From: an uncultured Lachnospiraceae bacterium
GTDB lineage: Bacteria > Bacillota > Clostridia > Lachnospirales > Lachnospiraceae
Reading direction: 5' to 3'
Length of the DNA stretch: 64,000 bases
NCBI GenBank assembly: GCA_948441955.1
Contig: CAOJQZ010000002.1
Span: 40,902-104,901 of the forward strand
Made by a program: the position numbers and the translations under genes. Below are positions 15,952 to 26,338 of the stretch, in pieces. The notes under the pieces were generated by a model that saw only the letters and a list, made by a program, of their open reading frames with translations, did not search any database and was not told where the DNA came from. The first letter of the stretch is position 1. Each line of letters starts with the position of its first letter.

Positions 15952-17514
15952 TTACATAAGAGGTGCAATGAGCCTTAAAATTTTCCCGGACACCTTCGTA
16001 AGAAGCGTCTGGCCTTTTGCCTCCACAAGAGAAATTTTGTGGCATTTGGTAAGAGTCCTCTGGAAATCTTTCTCTATCTTATCTACCTCACGGTTGTTAT
16101 AAATAAATGCTCCGCACTCAAAATGCAGATAAAGACTCCTGTAGTCCAGATTAATCGTCCCCACTGTTGCCGTATCATCATCCGATACAAACACTTTCGC
16201 ATGGACAAAGCCCGGCGTATACTCAAAAATCTGCACACCGCTCTCAATCAGCTCTTTATAATAAGTCTTTGCTACAACAAACGCATACCATTTATCTGGA
16301 ATATGAGGCATAATAATAATGACCTCGATACCGCATTTCGCCACTCGCTTAAGAGTGGTCATCATCTCATTGTCAAGAATCAGATAGGGCGTCATAATAT
16401 GTACATATTTTTTCGCATGATTCAAAATGTGGAAATATACCTCCTCCCCAACATTTTCATTGTCAAAAGGACTGTCTGCATAGGGAATTACATATCCCAG
16501 CTCCCGTTTTAAGGTACGGGCCCTTGGCGTCAGATATCTCCGATAGTTTTCCTCTCCCCGCTCCTCCACATTCCACATCTGAAGAAACATCATAGTAAGG
16601 CTTTGCACTGCATCCCCCTTTAACATAACCGCCGTATCCTTCCAATGTCCGAAACGCTCCTTCTTATTAATATATTCATCCCCAATATTCACACCGCCGG
16701 TAAACCCCACCTTTCCGTCTATCACACAGATTTTCCGGTGATCCCGGTTATTCTGCACGGTAGATAAAAAGGGCTTCATTGGATTGGACATCTTACAGTT
16801 AATACCAAACTTCCTAAGCCTTTCCGGATAATTATATGGGAGCATGGATATGGCACACATACCGTCATACATAAACCGAACCTCCACCCCGTCTGCTGCC
16901 TTCCTTTTAAGAATATTTAAAATTGTGTCCCACATAAGCCCGTATTCTACAATGAAATATTCCATAAAAATAAATTTCGTCGCATTGCGGAGCTCCAAAA
17001 CCATAGCACGAAACTTATCCTCCCCCAAAGGGAAATACTTAACCTGCGTGTTCCGGTAAACCGGATACCCCACCCGCTGGGAAAGATAATGGGCAAGGTT
17101 TGCATTGGCAGACTTACTGGCCCACAAAGCATCTACTGTGTTCTTGTCCTGCCGCATATACTCCGCTTGCTTAAGCCTGAGTTCTGAAAGCCTCTCCCGC
17201 AGAAAGCTGTTTTTTAACTGCATTTTAACAAAAATATAAAACGGAGTTCCCATAAACGGCAGCGCTACCACAAACAACATCCACGTCATCTTAAACGCTG
17301 GATTTTCCTCTTCATTAATAATGTAAACAATAACTACAACCTCCAGTATCACAAGCACTCCGTAAAAATATTTCAGATATACTCCCAGATAATACGGAAA
17401 GCGAAAAAACCAGATAAGCTGCACAAGAATCAGCAGCAGAATAATACCAGTACGGCTGAATACAATACGGAACAGTCCTTTTTTCGCTGTTCCCGGCGCC
17501 TCATTTTTCTTCAT
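15952..17514 (-). CDS. cls: Cardiolipin synthase
   Basis: Joins two phosphatidylglycerol molecules to cardiolipin at the inner membrane. The 520-residue protein has two N-terminal membrane helices and a third hydrophobic stretch (FPYYLGVYLKYFYGVLVILE, then MLFVVALPFMGTPFYIFV), followed by two phospholipase D modules. Both HKD motifs are intact: NRDHRKICVIDGKVGFTGG and FVHAKVFVSDDDTATVGTIN. Length and layout match bacterial ClsA-type enzymes of Firmicutes. AAGGGGG precedes the ATG. A TATAAT lies about 45 bases upstream, but I could not place a convincing -35 box. It is divergent from the small acidic protein gene at 17700. Confidence 0.95.
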   Translation of the reverse strand: MKKNEAPGTAKKGLFRIVFSRTGIILLLILVQLIWFFRFPYYLGVYLKYFYGVLVILEVVVIVYIINEEENPAFKMTWMLFVVALPFMGTPFYIFVKMQLKNSFLRERLSELRLKQAEYMRQDKNTVDALWASKSANANLAHYLSQRVGYPVYRNTQVKYFPLGEDKFRAMVLELRNATKFIFMEYFIVEYGLMWDTILNILKRKAADGVEVRFMYDGMCAISMLPYNYPERLRKFGINCKMSNPMKPFLSTVQNNRDHRKICVIDGKVGFTGGVNIGDEYINKKERFGHWKDTAVMLKGDAVQSLTMMFLQMWNVEERGEENYRRYLTPRARTLKRELGYVIPYADSPFDNENVGEEVYFHILNHAKKYVHIMTPYLILDNEMMTTLKRVAKCGIEVIIIMPHIPDKWYAFVVAKTYYKELIESGVQIFEYTPGFVHAKVFVSDDDTATVGTINLDYRSLYLHFECGAFIYNNREVDKIEKDFQRTLTKCHKISLVEAKGQTLLTKVSGKILRLIAPLM

Positions 17515-17699
17515 GTCATCTTCCCCCTTGCTGTCATTATGCTACAATTATAGTTTAGCACAAATTTCCCTCTGGCTCAATAAACTTCTGCCGCCCAAAG
17601 TTTTCATAACTTTTTCCCGTGTTCCCCTTTCCATTTCCCAAAAAAAGTATTACAATACAAATATTAGGAAAAAACAGCCATTCGAAAGGAGAAACTATT

Positions 17700-18020
17700 A
17701 TGACAAAATTATTTAAGAAAATATTAGGTGCAGCCGCAGTCGGCACAGCTGCAGCAGGTGCCCTTTATTATTGGAAAAAGAACAGAATTGACACCGATGA
17801 ATTTGAGGATGATTTTGAAGATGAAGACTTCGATCTCGATGATGACTTAAAACCAGTTACAGACCGTGAATACGTATCCTTAAACTCCGCTCCCAAAAAT
17901 GAAGAAAGCGGGGATGCAGAAAAAAAAGAAGAGGATGCCCCGGCAGAAGATATAAAGGAAGAGGGCGCTGCTGAAGATACAAAAGAAGATGCAGATAAGG
18001 AAGCTGACAAAGCACAATAA
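17700..18020 (+). CDS. Small acidic membrane-anchored protein
   Basis: A 106-residue protein starting MTKLFKKILGAAAVG. One hydrophobic helix (about residues 8-25, alanine-rich) is followed by KKNR and then an extremely acidic, probably unstructured tail made of Asp, Glu, Ala and Lys repeats (DEFEDDFEDEDFDLDDDL, later KEEDAPAEDIKEE). AAAGGAG lies upstream of this ATG; the longer frame from 17619 has no binding site. Proteins of this shape are common in Lachnospiraceae but I know of no function. It is divergent from cls and has its own terminator at 18038-18069. Confidence 0.75.
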   Translation: MTKLFKKILGAAAVGTAAAGALYYWKKNRIDTDEFEDDFEDEDFDLDDDLKPVTDREYVSLNSAPKNEESGDAEKKEEDAPAEDIKEEGAAEDTKEDADKEADKAQ

Positions 18021-18037
18021 TGAAAAAGCAGGCGACA

Positions 18038-18069
18038 GTCCCGGCAGGAAGAACCTTTTCTGCCGGGAC
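18038..18069. terminator. Bidirectional terminator
   Basis: GTCCCGGCAG (18038-18047) pairs with CTGCCGGGAC (18060-18069) over a 12-base loop, between a plus-strand gene ending at 18020 and a minus-strand gene ending at 18089. TCATTTTCTT follows on the plus strand. Confidence 0.75.
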
Positions 18070-18088
18070 CTCATTTTCTTCTAATTCT

Positions 18089-19465
18089 TTACCCCGCCAG
18101 CCTGTAGATCGCCTCCAGATAAATCCTCATCCACATATTAAGCCTGTCGAGCTCCAGATATTCATTCTTCTGATGCATCAGATCCGGCTGTCCCGGCAGA
18201 ATCGCACCAAAGGCTACACAGTTTTCAAGGGCTCTTGCATAAGAGCAGGCGCCGTCCACCTGCGGCATGGCATCCTTATCCTTTGTAACATCCTTATAGA
18301 CATCCATCAGCGTCTTTACAAGGAAACTATCCTTTGGTACATAAATGGACTCGGTAATCTGAGGATTTTCAAAACGGAACCGCGTCCCTTCAAGTCCTTT
18401 TTTCACACGTTCCCCTGCCTCTTCGCATTGATAGGTAACCGGCACGCGGCTGTCAATGGAAAGAATAAACTTTCCCTCCGAAACCTCCGCCTTTCCCACG
18501 TTAAAGCTTAACCGGCCTGAAACCTCATCTTCAAGCGCCGCACCAAGCTTTTCTCCATACAGATTCCGTCCGATTTTTTCCATGTAAAACTCTGCAATGT
18601 CTCCCAGTTCATTCCCCGGCTTCAAATCATAAACAGCCTTCATGATACCTGTAACCGCATTGGTTCCTTTTGCCGGATCCGCCGCATGGGCGGCAAAGCC
18701 AAATGCTTCCAGCTTAAGCTTTCCGTTTTCTATACCGGTTTCATAACGGCATCCGGTATACTCTGTCCATCCGGGTACTTCTGCTTCTGCACGGGCCGAA
18801 AGCTCCTTAGGAAGAAGGACATACGCATACTCCGCTACAGAATTATAGGCATTTCCTCCTGCCAGGGCAATCTCCCCCTTAATATCCGTCACAAGCTGGT
18901 ACTGAAACACACCCTTTTCTGCATGCTTTAATGGAAATTCTGCGTCCGGGGTAAAGGATATCTGGGGCGGCACTATCTTCTTTGTATGGAAATAATAATC
19001 CATACATTTCCAGTCAGTTTCCTCATTGGCCCCCACAATCAACCGCACCTTTTTCTTAAGAGGCACTCCCATATCCTTTAAAATCTTAAGAGCATGCAGA
19101 CAGACAGCCATAGGCCCCTTGTTATCAAGAACTCCTCTTCCGTAAAGCTTTCCGTCAATCACCTCCGGACAAAACGGGTCGCAGATCCAGCCATCCCCGC
19201 ACGGCACCACATCCACATGTCCTAAAATCCCCAGAACTTCCTCTCCTTCCCCAAAATCTGCGTGTCCTGCATAATTGTCAAAATTCTCGGTCTGAAAACC
19301 CATTTCCTCCGCCATGGAAAGGAAGCAGTTAAGCGCCTCCGCGGGACCCTTTCCGAAGGGCATCCCCTCCTCTGGTTCTGCCTCTACACTGTTAATTGAC
19401 ACAAGCCTTTTAATATCCTCTATGAGGCTCTCTTGGTCTTCTCTGATTTTCTGTTCAAAATTCAT
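18089..19465 (-). CDS. M20 family dipeptidase (PepV/Sapep-like)
   Basis: A zinc dipeptidase of 458 residues, cytoplasmic. Metal ligands are in the expected places: LGHVDVVPCGDGW (His and Asp), GRGVLDNKGPMAV (bridging Asp), GANEETDWKCMDYY (catalytic Glu pair), SFTPDAEFPL (Asp) and the C-terminal LMHQKNEYLE (His). The pattern matches PepV and Sapep, which cleave dipeptides with broad specificity. I used the ATG opening MNFEQKI because AGAAGG sits six bases upstream; the longer frame begins at a TTG overlapping the previous gene. It closes a peptide-use operon: pepT, a YfcC-type carrier, then this gene, with gaps of about 14 bases. Confidence 0.92.
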   Translation of the reverse strand: MNFEQKIREDQESLIEDIKRLVSINSVEAEPEEGMPFGKGPAEALNCFLSMAEEMGFQTENFDNYAGHADFGEGEEVLGILGHVDVVPCGDGWICDPFCPEVIDGKLYGRGVLDNKGPMAVCLHALKILKDMGVPLKKKVRLIVGANEETDWKCMDYYFHTKKIVPPQISFTPDAEFPLKHAEKGVFQYQLVTDIKGEIALAGGNAYNSVAEYAYVLLPKELSARAEAEVPGWTEYTGCRYETGIENGKLKLEAFGFAAHAADPAKGTNAVTGIMKAVYDLKPGNELGDIAEFYMEKIGRNLYGEKLGAALEDEVSGRLSFNVGKAEVSEGKFILSIDSRVPVTYQCEEAGERVKKGLEGTRFRFENPQITESIYVPKDSFLVKTLMDVYKDVTKDKDAMPQVDGACSYARALENCVAFGAILPGQPDLMHQKNEYLELDRLNMWMRIYLEAIYRLAG

Positions 19466-19478
19466 CGCTGCACCTTCT

Positions 19479-20987
19479 TTATACAAATAATTGAATTATC
19501 AGCATAACTGCACTGAATCCTGCCGTAATCCCCATCAGCGGCATAATAAATTTCAGCCATTTATCATAGGTAACCTCTACCATGGCCAGAGACGCAAGCA
19601 CAAGCCCCGTAGGAGTAATAAAGGAAATCAGTCCCAGGCCGTAAGCATATGCAGAAACAATTGCCGCCCTTGACACTCCTACTGTGTCTGCAAGAGGCGC
19701 CATAATCGGGACAGACAAAACTGCAAGCCCTGACGATGAGGAAATAAAGAATCCTAGCACAATAAATACAAGCATCATGAGGATAATAAATACAATTGGA
19801 TTCATTCCGCTGATAGCGCCTGAGAAAAATTCAAGAATCGTGTCAGACACCATACCGTTTTCCAGAATAATATTAATTCCCCGGGCAACGCCTACAACAA
19901 GGGCAACACTCATGAGATCCGCCGCCCCGCCGATAAACTGATCCATAAAATTTTTCTCCCCGATTCCTGATGTAAACGCCAGAAGAATCGCACATGCAAG
20001 GAAGAGCCCTGTCATATTATCAAACCACCAGCCCTGGGAGACAAGTCCCCATACAAGCACTGCAAAAGATACTCCGAACACTGCCAAGGACAGCTTCATC
20101 TTTCCGGTAAACTCGGGCACTTCTCCCTGATGGCCGAATTTCTTCATATGATACTCATACTGATCATAGCAGATAGATTTTGCCGGATCCGCCTTTACTT
20201 TTTTCGCATAGCGGAGAATATAAATCAACGTGATAATTACTCCTAAAGCCAGAGCCGCAAAACGGATTCCCATACCCTCTGCAAGGCTGATTCCCGCTGC
20301 ATTAGAAGCATTTCCTACTGAAAACGGATTGATGGTCGGGAACATCGTTCCAATGGAGGATCCCATGTAGATAGCCGCAATACATACCATAACGTCATAG
20401 CCCGCTGCAAGAAATACAGGGACAAGAATAGGGTACAGCGCAATGGTTTCCTCTGCAAGCCCAAAGGTTGTTCCTCCTGCTGCAATAATAATTGTAATCA
20501 GAATAATTAAAATATATTCTTTCCCCTTTGTCACCTTAGAAAGAACCGCAATGGCAGCATTAAAAGCTCCCATATAATTCAGGACACCGATACAGCCGCC
20601 TAAGACGAATACAAAAAGGATAATATCAATGGTATCGTAAACACCGCTGATTGGAGCCAGCAGAATCTCAAAAATCCCCTGAGGCGCCTGCTCTACCTTC
20701 TCATAGGTTCCCGGAACTGCGATTGGCTTGCTGATGCTTCCATCTAGAAATTTGTCCAGATTACCGGTTACTCCAAGCTCATCCAATGAGTCCTGTGTAG
20801 GTTCCATTTCCGTAATCTCTCCGTCCGGCGTTGTAATCTCGAACATATCGCTCTGTGCATTATAGGTTAGCTTCGAATAAAGTCCCGCCGGTACAATTGC
20901 TGTCAGTATTGCGGCAAAAATCAACACAATAAACAGTACAGTAAGGGCTGTAGGAAACGACAATTTTTTCTTCTTATTTTCTTCCAT
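19479..20987 (-). CDS. YfcC/DcuC-type membrane carrier
   Basis: A 502-residue membrane protein with about twelve helices, of the C4-dicarboxylate carrier-like (YfcC/ArcD-related) family. The N terminus is a short basic tail plus one helix, then an exposed loop of about 80 residues, unlike typical DcuC. Recognisable parts are AAGGTTFGLAEETIALYPIL, GSSIGTMFPTINPFSVGNAS and FFISSSSGLAVLSVPIMAPL. Members are annotated as dicarboxylate or basic amino acid carriers, mostly without direct proof. Since the gene lies between two peptidases, a role in moving small peptides or amino acids is a fair inference. The ribosome site is GAGATGGA-like and weak; spacing to pepT is 14 bases. Confidence 0.88.
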   Translation of the reverse strand: MEENKKKKLSFPTALTVLFIVLIFAAILTAIVPAGLYSKLTYNAQSDMFEITTPDGEITEMEPTQDSLDELGVTGNLDKFLDGSISKPIAVPGTYEKVEQAPQGIFEILLAPISGVYDTIDIILFVFVLGGCIGVLNYMGAFNAAIAVLSKVTKGKEYILIILITIIIAAGGTTFGLAEETIALYPILVPVFLAAGYDVMVCIAAIYMGSSIGTMFPTINPFSVGNASNAAGISLAEGMGIRFAALALGVIITLIYILRYAKKVKADPAKSICYDQYEYHMKKFGHQGEVPEFTGKMKLSLAVFGVSFAVLVWGLVSQGWWFDNMTGLFLACAILLAFTSGIGEKNFMDQFIGGAADLMSVALVVGVARGINIILENGMVSDTILEFFSGAISGMNPIVFIILMMLVFIVLGFFISSSSGLAVLSVPIMAPLADTVGVSRAAIVSAYAYGLGLISFITPTGLVLASLAMVEVTYDKWLKFIMPLMGITAGFSAVMLIIQLFV

Positions 20988-21001
20988 CTCTCTATTCCTT
21001 T

Positions 21002-22222
21002 CTACGCATCTGCAAATATTTTAACCAGCTCTACAACCACTCTTACCGCCGCTTCCATGCCTTCCACTGTGGCATGCTCCAAGGGCCCGTGGTAGCCGTG
21101 CCCGCCTGTTCCCAGATTCGGGCAGGGCAGTCCTCTGAAGGAAAGCTTACAGCCGTCCGTGCCTCCCCGGATAGGAGAAATATCCTCGGGCACTCCCGCA
21201 TTTTTACATGCCTTCCGTGCGTTCTCAATCAGATACATGTGTTCCTTTACTATACCTTCCATATTCCGGTACTCATCCTTTAAGGTCAGCGTTACTGTTC
21301 CCTCTCCCCAGATTTCATTCAAGGACTTTTCAATATGGCGCAGAGTGCTTCTTCTTGCCTCAAAGCTTCCTGCCTCATGGTCACGGATAATATACTCCGA
21401 TACAGCATGCCCCTCGTCTCCGTGAATACTAAGCAGATGGTAAAATCCTTCATAGCCTTCCGTGTACCTGGGAATCTCATACCTTGGAAGCATATGATTA
21501 ATATCCGCCGCGATCAGGACCGCGTTTATCATCACATCCTTTGCCGACCCGGGATGTACATTCTTTCCCTGAATCTCAAATTTTGCTTCACAGGCGTTAA
21601 AATTCTGATACTGAATTTCGCCTTCTCCGTCCCCGTCCAGCGTATATGCCACATCCGCATCGAATTTTTCCAGATTAAAATGAGCCGCGCCGCTTCCGCA
21701 TTCTTCATCCGGCGTAAAGGCAACGCTAATCTGCCCATGAGGAATTTCCTCCTCCTTAAGAACCTCAATCATCTGCATGATTTCCGCAATTCCCGCCTTA
21801 TCGTCTACACCAAGAATGGTATTTCCGTCGGACGTAATCAGTGTCCGCCCCTTACACTCCTTTAAATGAGGAAAATCCTTTGTGCTAAGTACACGGCCGC
21901 TTGTTCCAAGAGCCATGTCTTTCCCGTTGTAATCCGGCGTACATATGGGTTTGATTTCTCCCTGGCAGAATTCTGAAACCGTATCCATATGAGCGATAAA
22001 TCCAATTTTCTTTTTGTCTTCGTACCCCTCTGTGGCTGGAATGATCCCGTAGACAAAACACTTTTCATCAAGCTCTGCGCTGCTTACGCCAAGCTCCTTT
22101 AGCTCTTCCACAAGCATTCTTGCCAATATAAACTGGCAGTTTGTAGTAGGAACCGTCTCCTTCTCCTCGTCACAGGGAGTTTTTACTGCTATATACTTTA
22201 ACAGTCTTTCCTCTACCTTCAC
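21002..22222 (-). CDS. pepT: Peptidase T (tripeptide aminopeptidase)
   Basis: Removes the N-terminal residue from tripeptides in the cytoplasm. The 406-residue M20B enzyme shows FIAHMDTVSEF (zinc His and Asp), TILGVDDKAGIAEI (bridging Asp), FTPDEECGSGAAHF (catalytic Glu pair) and PIRGGTDGCKLSF near the C terminus. Length is normal. The start is a GTG with GGAGGG seven bases before it. It is the first gene of the pepT-carrier-dipeptidase operon. Upstream, the 212-base region to the divergent XRE regulator gene is very AT-rich and should hold the promoters of both, so that regulator is a candidate for controlling this operon. Confidence 0.96.
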   Translation of the reverse strand: MKVEERLLKYIAVKTPCDEEKETVPTTNCQFILARMLVEELKELGVSSAELDEKCFVYGIIPATEGYEDKKKIGFIAHMDTVSEFCQGEIKPICTPDYNGKDMALGTSGRVLSTKDFPHLKECKGRTLITSDGNTILGVDDKAGIAEIMQMIEVLKEEEIPHGQISVAFTPDEECGSGAAHFNLEKFDADVAYTLDGDGEGEIQYQNFNACEAKFEIQGKNVHPGSAKDVMINAVLIAADINHMLPRYEIPRYTEGYEGFYHLLSIHGDEGHAVSEYIIRDHEAGSFEARRSTLRHIEKSLNEIWGEGTVTLTLKDEYRNMEGIVKEHMYLIENARKACKNAGVPEDISPIRGGTDGCKLSFRGLPCPNLGTGGHGYHGPLEHATVEGMEAAVRVVVELVKIFADA

Positions 22223-22434
22223 TTTTATCCCTCCTGTTTTCTATAAAATACTATACATATTTTATTGCTGAATTTCTTTCCAGGCAAATACCCCTTGTTT
22301 TCTTGACACGAAAACTTATACCATGATATTATAAATAAAATAAAATAAATATATACATTTATACCATTTCGAAATATTTTTATTTTTTTGTGCAATATTA
22401 ATAAAAAAGTTGATTGTTAGGAAAGAATATTGTT

Positions 22435-23136
22435 ATGAATATCGATAAAATCATTGGAAACAATCTGAAAAAATACAGAAATGCATACAATATGACCCTA
22501 AAAGAACTGTCTGAACGACTACATAAAAGTATATCCACCATTTCCAAATACGAAAAAGGCTGCATTTCTCTTGACATGCCTACCTTTCTGGAACTGGCAC
22601 ATATTTTTGACGTATCGCCTTCCCTGCTTCTTGGCAGTGCGGCCGATATCTCGAAAGAGGAGGCATCCTACTCCCCCTCCTCCGAAACATTGTACATGTA
22701 TACCTACGACAGCCAGAAAAGGCTTATTATCCAGAGCGTCATCGAACGCTATCCGGCCATAAATCAGAGCAACGTATACCGGGCACAGCTTTTTAATGGG
22801 GTAAAGGACGCGGACAAGCCCGGAGAATGCGGAGGATTATATACCGGTCAATATATCTCTGAAGGCTTTATCGGAACCTATCTGCTTTGCAACCAGATAA
22901 CGAAGCTGGAGCAGGTAATGATTTCCTGTGTAAATAACCTAGTAAATCCAAGCCAGCAGCTTGGCCTTGTATCCGGTCTTTCTAATTATACCATGCTGCC
23001 AGTCACCTTTAAAACGGTAATTTCCAACACAAGAATTACAGATAAAGAAGCCCTGATGGACTTACTGTTATTTTCAAAGGAAGATTTTAAGCTGATGAAA
23101 AAAACACATTCCCTTACGGTGCAGAATTCCAGATAG
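22435..23136 (+). CDS. XRE family transcriptional regulator
   Basis: A 233-residue DNA-binding protein. Residues about 8-63 are a Cro/C1-type helix-turn-helix (NLKKYRNAYNMTLKELSERL, SISTISKYEKG, LAHIFDVSPSLLLG). The remaining 170 residues do not match a domain I can name; they are mixed alpha/beta and carry no sugar- or metal-binding motif that I recognise. I start at the ATG for MNIDKI with AGGAAAG upstream, rather than the TTG seven codons earlier. It is divergent from pepT across a 212-base AT-rich region and could regulate that operon or itself. It ends four bases before the end of the convergent MocR gene, with no room for a separate terminator. Confidence 0.85.
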   Translation: MNIDKIIGNNLKKYRNAYNMTLKELSERLHKSISTISKYEKGCISLDMPTFLELAHIFDVSPSLLLGSAADISKEEASYSPSSETLYMYTYDSQKRLIIQSVIERYPAINQSNVYRAQLFNGVKDADKPGECGGLYTGQYISEGFIGTYLLCNQITKLEQVMISCVNNLVNPSQQLGLVSGLSNYTMLPVTFKTVISNTRITDKEALMDLLLFSKEDFKLMKKTHSLTVQNSR

Positions 23137-23140
23137 GCTT

Positions 23141-24538
23141 CTAATTTCTCCAGCACTCAGCCAGTATTTTTACTGCCTCCCGAATCTGCGTCTCTGACAA
23201 ATTAGCATAGCCAAGAAGAATGGTTGCCGTTTCCTCTTTCTTCTCCTTAATACGGTAAGCCGACATCCCATACACACGGATACCGTTTTTTTCTGCTCTC
23301 CTTATCAGCTCTTCCTCTGTTATGCCGTTTCTAAAGGTGAGAAGCAGATGTACTCCTGCATGTTCGCCGGATATGGCGCACATTTTCATAAGGGGCTTTA
23401 ATTCTTCTATGAGCACATCATGGCGGCTTTTATACATGGCGCGGGTTTTATTCAAATGCCGCTCATAATATCCCTCTTCAATAAAGCGCTGGACAATAAG
23501 CTGGTCAACCTTCGAAACCGTTGACTGGATAAAGGAACTTCCCTCTCTATACTGCCCTAAAAGAGTCCGGGGCAGGACCATATAGCTTAGACGGATTGCC
23601 GGGGCAATAGATTTGGAAAAGGTTCCCAGATAAATGACCCTTTCATTTTTATCATAGCCCTTCAGGGCTGGAATAGGCTTCCCCTTATAACGGAATTCAC
23701 TGTCATAGTCATCCTCAATAATATAATGTCCTTCATCCTCCTGCGCCCATTTTAAAAGCTCCATTCTGCGCTTCATTGGCATAACGATTCCAGTGGGATA
23801 CTGGTGAGACGGAGTCACATAGGCAATATCCGCTCCCGTTTCCCGCAGTTCTGACACCTTCATTCCGTTTTTATCAAGACTTACCGGAACCGTTTCGTAG
23901 GAAAGCCCTGCAAGTACCCGGTACGCCTGTTTATAAGACGGATCCTCAAGAGCAATCCGGTGAGCCGTGCCCAGGATCATAGACAAAAGCATAAGAATGT
24001 AGTCGCTTCCAGCCCCGATAACTACCTGCTCCGGCTGACAATCCACTCCTCTTGCCTGATAGAGATAGCTGCATATGGCATTACGAAATCCATATTCTCC
24101 CTGTGGTTCCCCGGAGCGGAACAGCTCCGTCCTGTCATCCATCAGTATTTCCTTTGACAGCTTCCGCCATACATGATAGGGAAAGCTCTTAAGGTCAACA
24201 CCATTGGGCGTAAAATCATATCGGTAAATTTTCTCCTGCTTCTTTTTTTCAGGCTCTTTTACTTTCTCCCGGCTGATATGGTAAAGCCCTTCAATCTGTG
24301 CCACGAAAAAGCCCTTGTAAGGCTCCGCCTCCACGTACCCCTCTGACAAAAGCTGCTCGTAAGCAAGCTCCACCGTGCTCCTGCTCACCTCAAGATATTT
24401 AGAAAGCCCCCGGGTAGAAGGAAGCTTCTCCCCTTTTGGAATCTTTCCGTTCTGAATATCAGACTTGATATACCGGTAAATCTGTTCATAAAGAGGGGTT
24501 TTGGAATCCGTCCTTAAGTTCATCGTTAACTCGTTCAT
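23141..24538 (-). CDS. MocR/PdxR-type regulator (GntR-aminotransferase fusion)
   Basis: A 465-residue transcription factor with an N-terminal GntR winged helix ([20 protein letters not shown], then [20 protein letters not shown]) and a class I aminotransferase-like domain that binds pyridoxal phosphate as ligand. The PLP lysine lies in [19 protein letters not shown], and [15 protein letters not shown] is the standard segment before it. Members control vitamin B6, GABA or taurine genes. No B6 gene is next to it; instead its ATG overlaps the glnS stop (ATGA), so it is translated from the glnS message. A PdxR role is possible but not shown. Confidence 0.93.
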   Translation of the reverse strand: MNELTMNLRTDSKTPLYEQIYRYIKSDIQNGKIPKGEKLPSTRGLSKYLEVSRSTVELAYEQLLSEGYVEAEPYKGFFVAQIEGLYHISREKVKEPEKKKQEKIYRYDFTPNGVDLKSFPYHVWRKLSKEILMDDRTELFRSGEPQGEYGFRNAICSYLYQARGVDCQPEQVVIGAGSDYILMLLSMILGTAHRIALEDPSYKQAYRVLAGLSYETVPVSLDKNGMKVSELRETGADIAYVTPSHQYPTGIVMPMKRRMELLKWAQEDEGHYIIEDDYDSEFRYKGKPIPALKGYDKNERVIYLGTFSKSIAPAIRLSYMVLPRTLLGQYREGSSFIQSTVSKVDQLIVQRFIEEGYYERHLNKTRAMYKSRHDVLIEELKPLMKMCAISGEHAGVHLLLTFRNGITEEELIRRAEKNGIRVYGMSAYRIKEKKEETATILLGYANLSETQIREAVKILAECWRN

Positions 24539-26214
24539 CTACCCGCCTGCTTTGGCAGCTTAAAGGAACTCTTCAGGGATACAATTCTGTTAAACACCAG
24601 ATTTTCCGGCGAAGAATCCTTAGAATCAATACAAAAATACCCGTTTCTCACAAACTGGAAGCTGTCATGTCCCTTGGCCTCTGCAAAGCTGTCCTCTACA
24701 TAACAGTTTTTCCGAACCTCCAGAGAATTAGGATTCAGGTTCAATGATCCGTCCTCTTTATTATAGACGCCCTTTTCCTCATCCACCAGGTTTTCGTAAA
24801 GCCTTACCTCCGCCTGCTTTGCTTTGGGAGCATAAACCCAGTGAATGGTTCCCTTTACCTTACGGCCGGTGAAGCCTGTACCGCATTTTGTCTCCGGATC
24901 ATAGGTACAGTGCACAACAGTTACATTGCCGTCCGCGTCTGTTTCATAGCTTTCACATTTTACGAAATATGCGTGCATCAGACGCACTTCATTTCCCGGA
25001 AACAGACGGAAATACTTTTTCGGAGGCTCAATCATAAAGTCCTCCCGCTCAATATAAAGCTCCCGGCCAAAGGGCAGCTTTCTTACGCCAAGTTCCGGAT
25101 TTTCCATATTATTGTCCACATCCAGATACTCACATTCCCCCTCCGGATAATTGTCAATCACAAGCTTAATCGGGTCAAGAACCGCCATCATCCGGGGCCG
25201 CTTAAGCTTTAAGTCCTCCCGGATACAATATTCAAGCATAGCATAGTCCACAGAGCTCTGACTTTTGGACACTCCGCACATATCAATAAACATCTTAAGA
25301 GACTCAGGCGTAAAGCCTCTTCTTCTAAGAGCGGCAATAGATACAAGCCTGGGATCGTCCCATCCATCCACAATACCGTCCTGCACCAGCTTTTTTATAT
25401 ACCGCTTTCCGGTTACCACATTGGTGAGATACAGCTTGGCAAATTCAATCTGACGGGGCGCCGGATCAAATTCGCACTCCTTTACTACCCAGTCATAGAG
25501 AGGCCTGTGATCTTCAAACTCAAGGGTACAGATAGAATGCGTAATCTTCTCCGCCGCGTCCTCAATGGGATGGGCAAAGTCATACATCGGATAAATACAC
25601 CATTTATTCCCTGTATTGTGGTGTGCCATATGGGCCACACGGTAAATAACAGGATCCCGCATATTAATATTCGGAGATGCCATGTCAATCTTAGCGCGAA
25701 GCACCTTCTCCCCATCCTTATATTCTCCGTTTTTCATTCCCTCGAATAACGCAAGGTTCTCTTCTACCGAACGGTTTCTGAAAGGGCTGTCCTTTCCCGG
25801 CTCAGTGAGCGTTCCCCTGTACGCACGAATCTCATCTGCCGTAAGATCACAGACAAATGCCTTTCCCTTTTTAATCAGTTTCACCGCACACTCATACATT
25901 GCTTCAAAATAATCGGATGCGAAATACAGATGGTCCTTATAATCTGCCCCCAGCCACGCTACATCCTCCTTAATGGACTCTACAAATTCCATATCCTCCT
26001 TTGTCGGATTTGTGTCGTCAAACCGCAGATGAAAGGTTCCGTTATATTTTTTTGCAAGACCTGAATTCAAAAGAATGGATTTTGCATGTCCGATATGCAG
26101 ATATCCGTTAGGCTCCGGCGGAAATCTTGTACATACCCTGCTGTAGACCCCTTCTGCCAGATCTTTATCAATCTCCTGCTCAATAAAATTTTTGGAAACA
26201 GCTTCTTCTCCCAT
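24535..26214 (-). CDS. glnS: Glutaminyl-tRNA synthetase
   Basis: Class I synthetase of 559 residues charging tRNA-Gln directly. [16 protein letters not shown] contains the HIGH motif, followed by [12 protein letters not shown]. The [19 protein letters not shown] segment and the two beta-barrel anticodon domains ([13 protein letters not shown] onwards) are typical. The position matching the KMSKS loop reads [12 protein letters not shown], where E. coli has VMSKRK, so the serine is replaced by glycine; the second lysine is kept. Many Clostridia make Gln-tRNA by amidation, so a GlnRS gene is informative about the lineage. GGAGG precedes the ATG. A TATAAT lies about 40 bases upstream but no clear -35. 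A MocR gene overlaps its stop. Confidence 0.95.
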   Translation of the reverse strand: MGEEAVSKNFIEQEIDKDLAEGVYSRVCTRFPPEPNGYLHIGHAKSILLNSGLAKKYNGTFHLRFDDTNPTKEDMEFVESIKEDVAWLGADYKDHLYFASDYFEAMYECAVKLIKKGKAFVCDLTADEIRAYRGTLTEPGKDSPFRNRSVEENLALFEGMKNGEYKDGEKVLRAKIDMASPNINMRDPVIYRVAHMAHHNTGNKWCIYPMYDFAHPIEDAAEKITHSICTLEFEDHRPLYDWVVKECEFDPAPRQIEFAKLYLTNVVTGKRYIKKLVQDGIVDGWDDPRLVSIAALRRRGFTPESLKMFIDMCGVSKSQSSVDYAMLEYCIREDLKLKRPRMMAVLDPIKLVIDNYPEGECEYLDVDNNMENPELGVRKLPFGRELYIEREDFMIEPPKKYFRLFPGNEVRLMHAYFVKCESYETDADGNVTVVHCTYDPETKCGTGFTGRKVKGTIHWVYAPKAKQAEVRLYENLVDEEKGVYNKEDGSLNLNPNSLEVRKNCYVEDSFAEAKGHDSFQFVRNGYFCIDSKDSSPENLVFNRIVSLKSSFKLPKQAGR

Positions 26215-26338
26215 ATTTTCCTCCTGGTAAACAATTAAAAATTATATCAAAATATTTTCAGACTTTTACATCATAGCATAAATGACAGGCTGAAACAAGG
26301 CAGATTCTGAATTAAGGAGGAGCTCCGCAAAACTCCCT

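Noticed and set aside
22223..22434. CRISPR-like or iterated repeats between pepT and the XRE gene
   Set aside because: The apparent repetition (ATAAAATAAAATAAAT) is simple low-complexity AT sequence.
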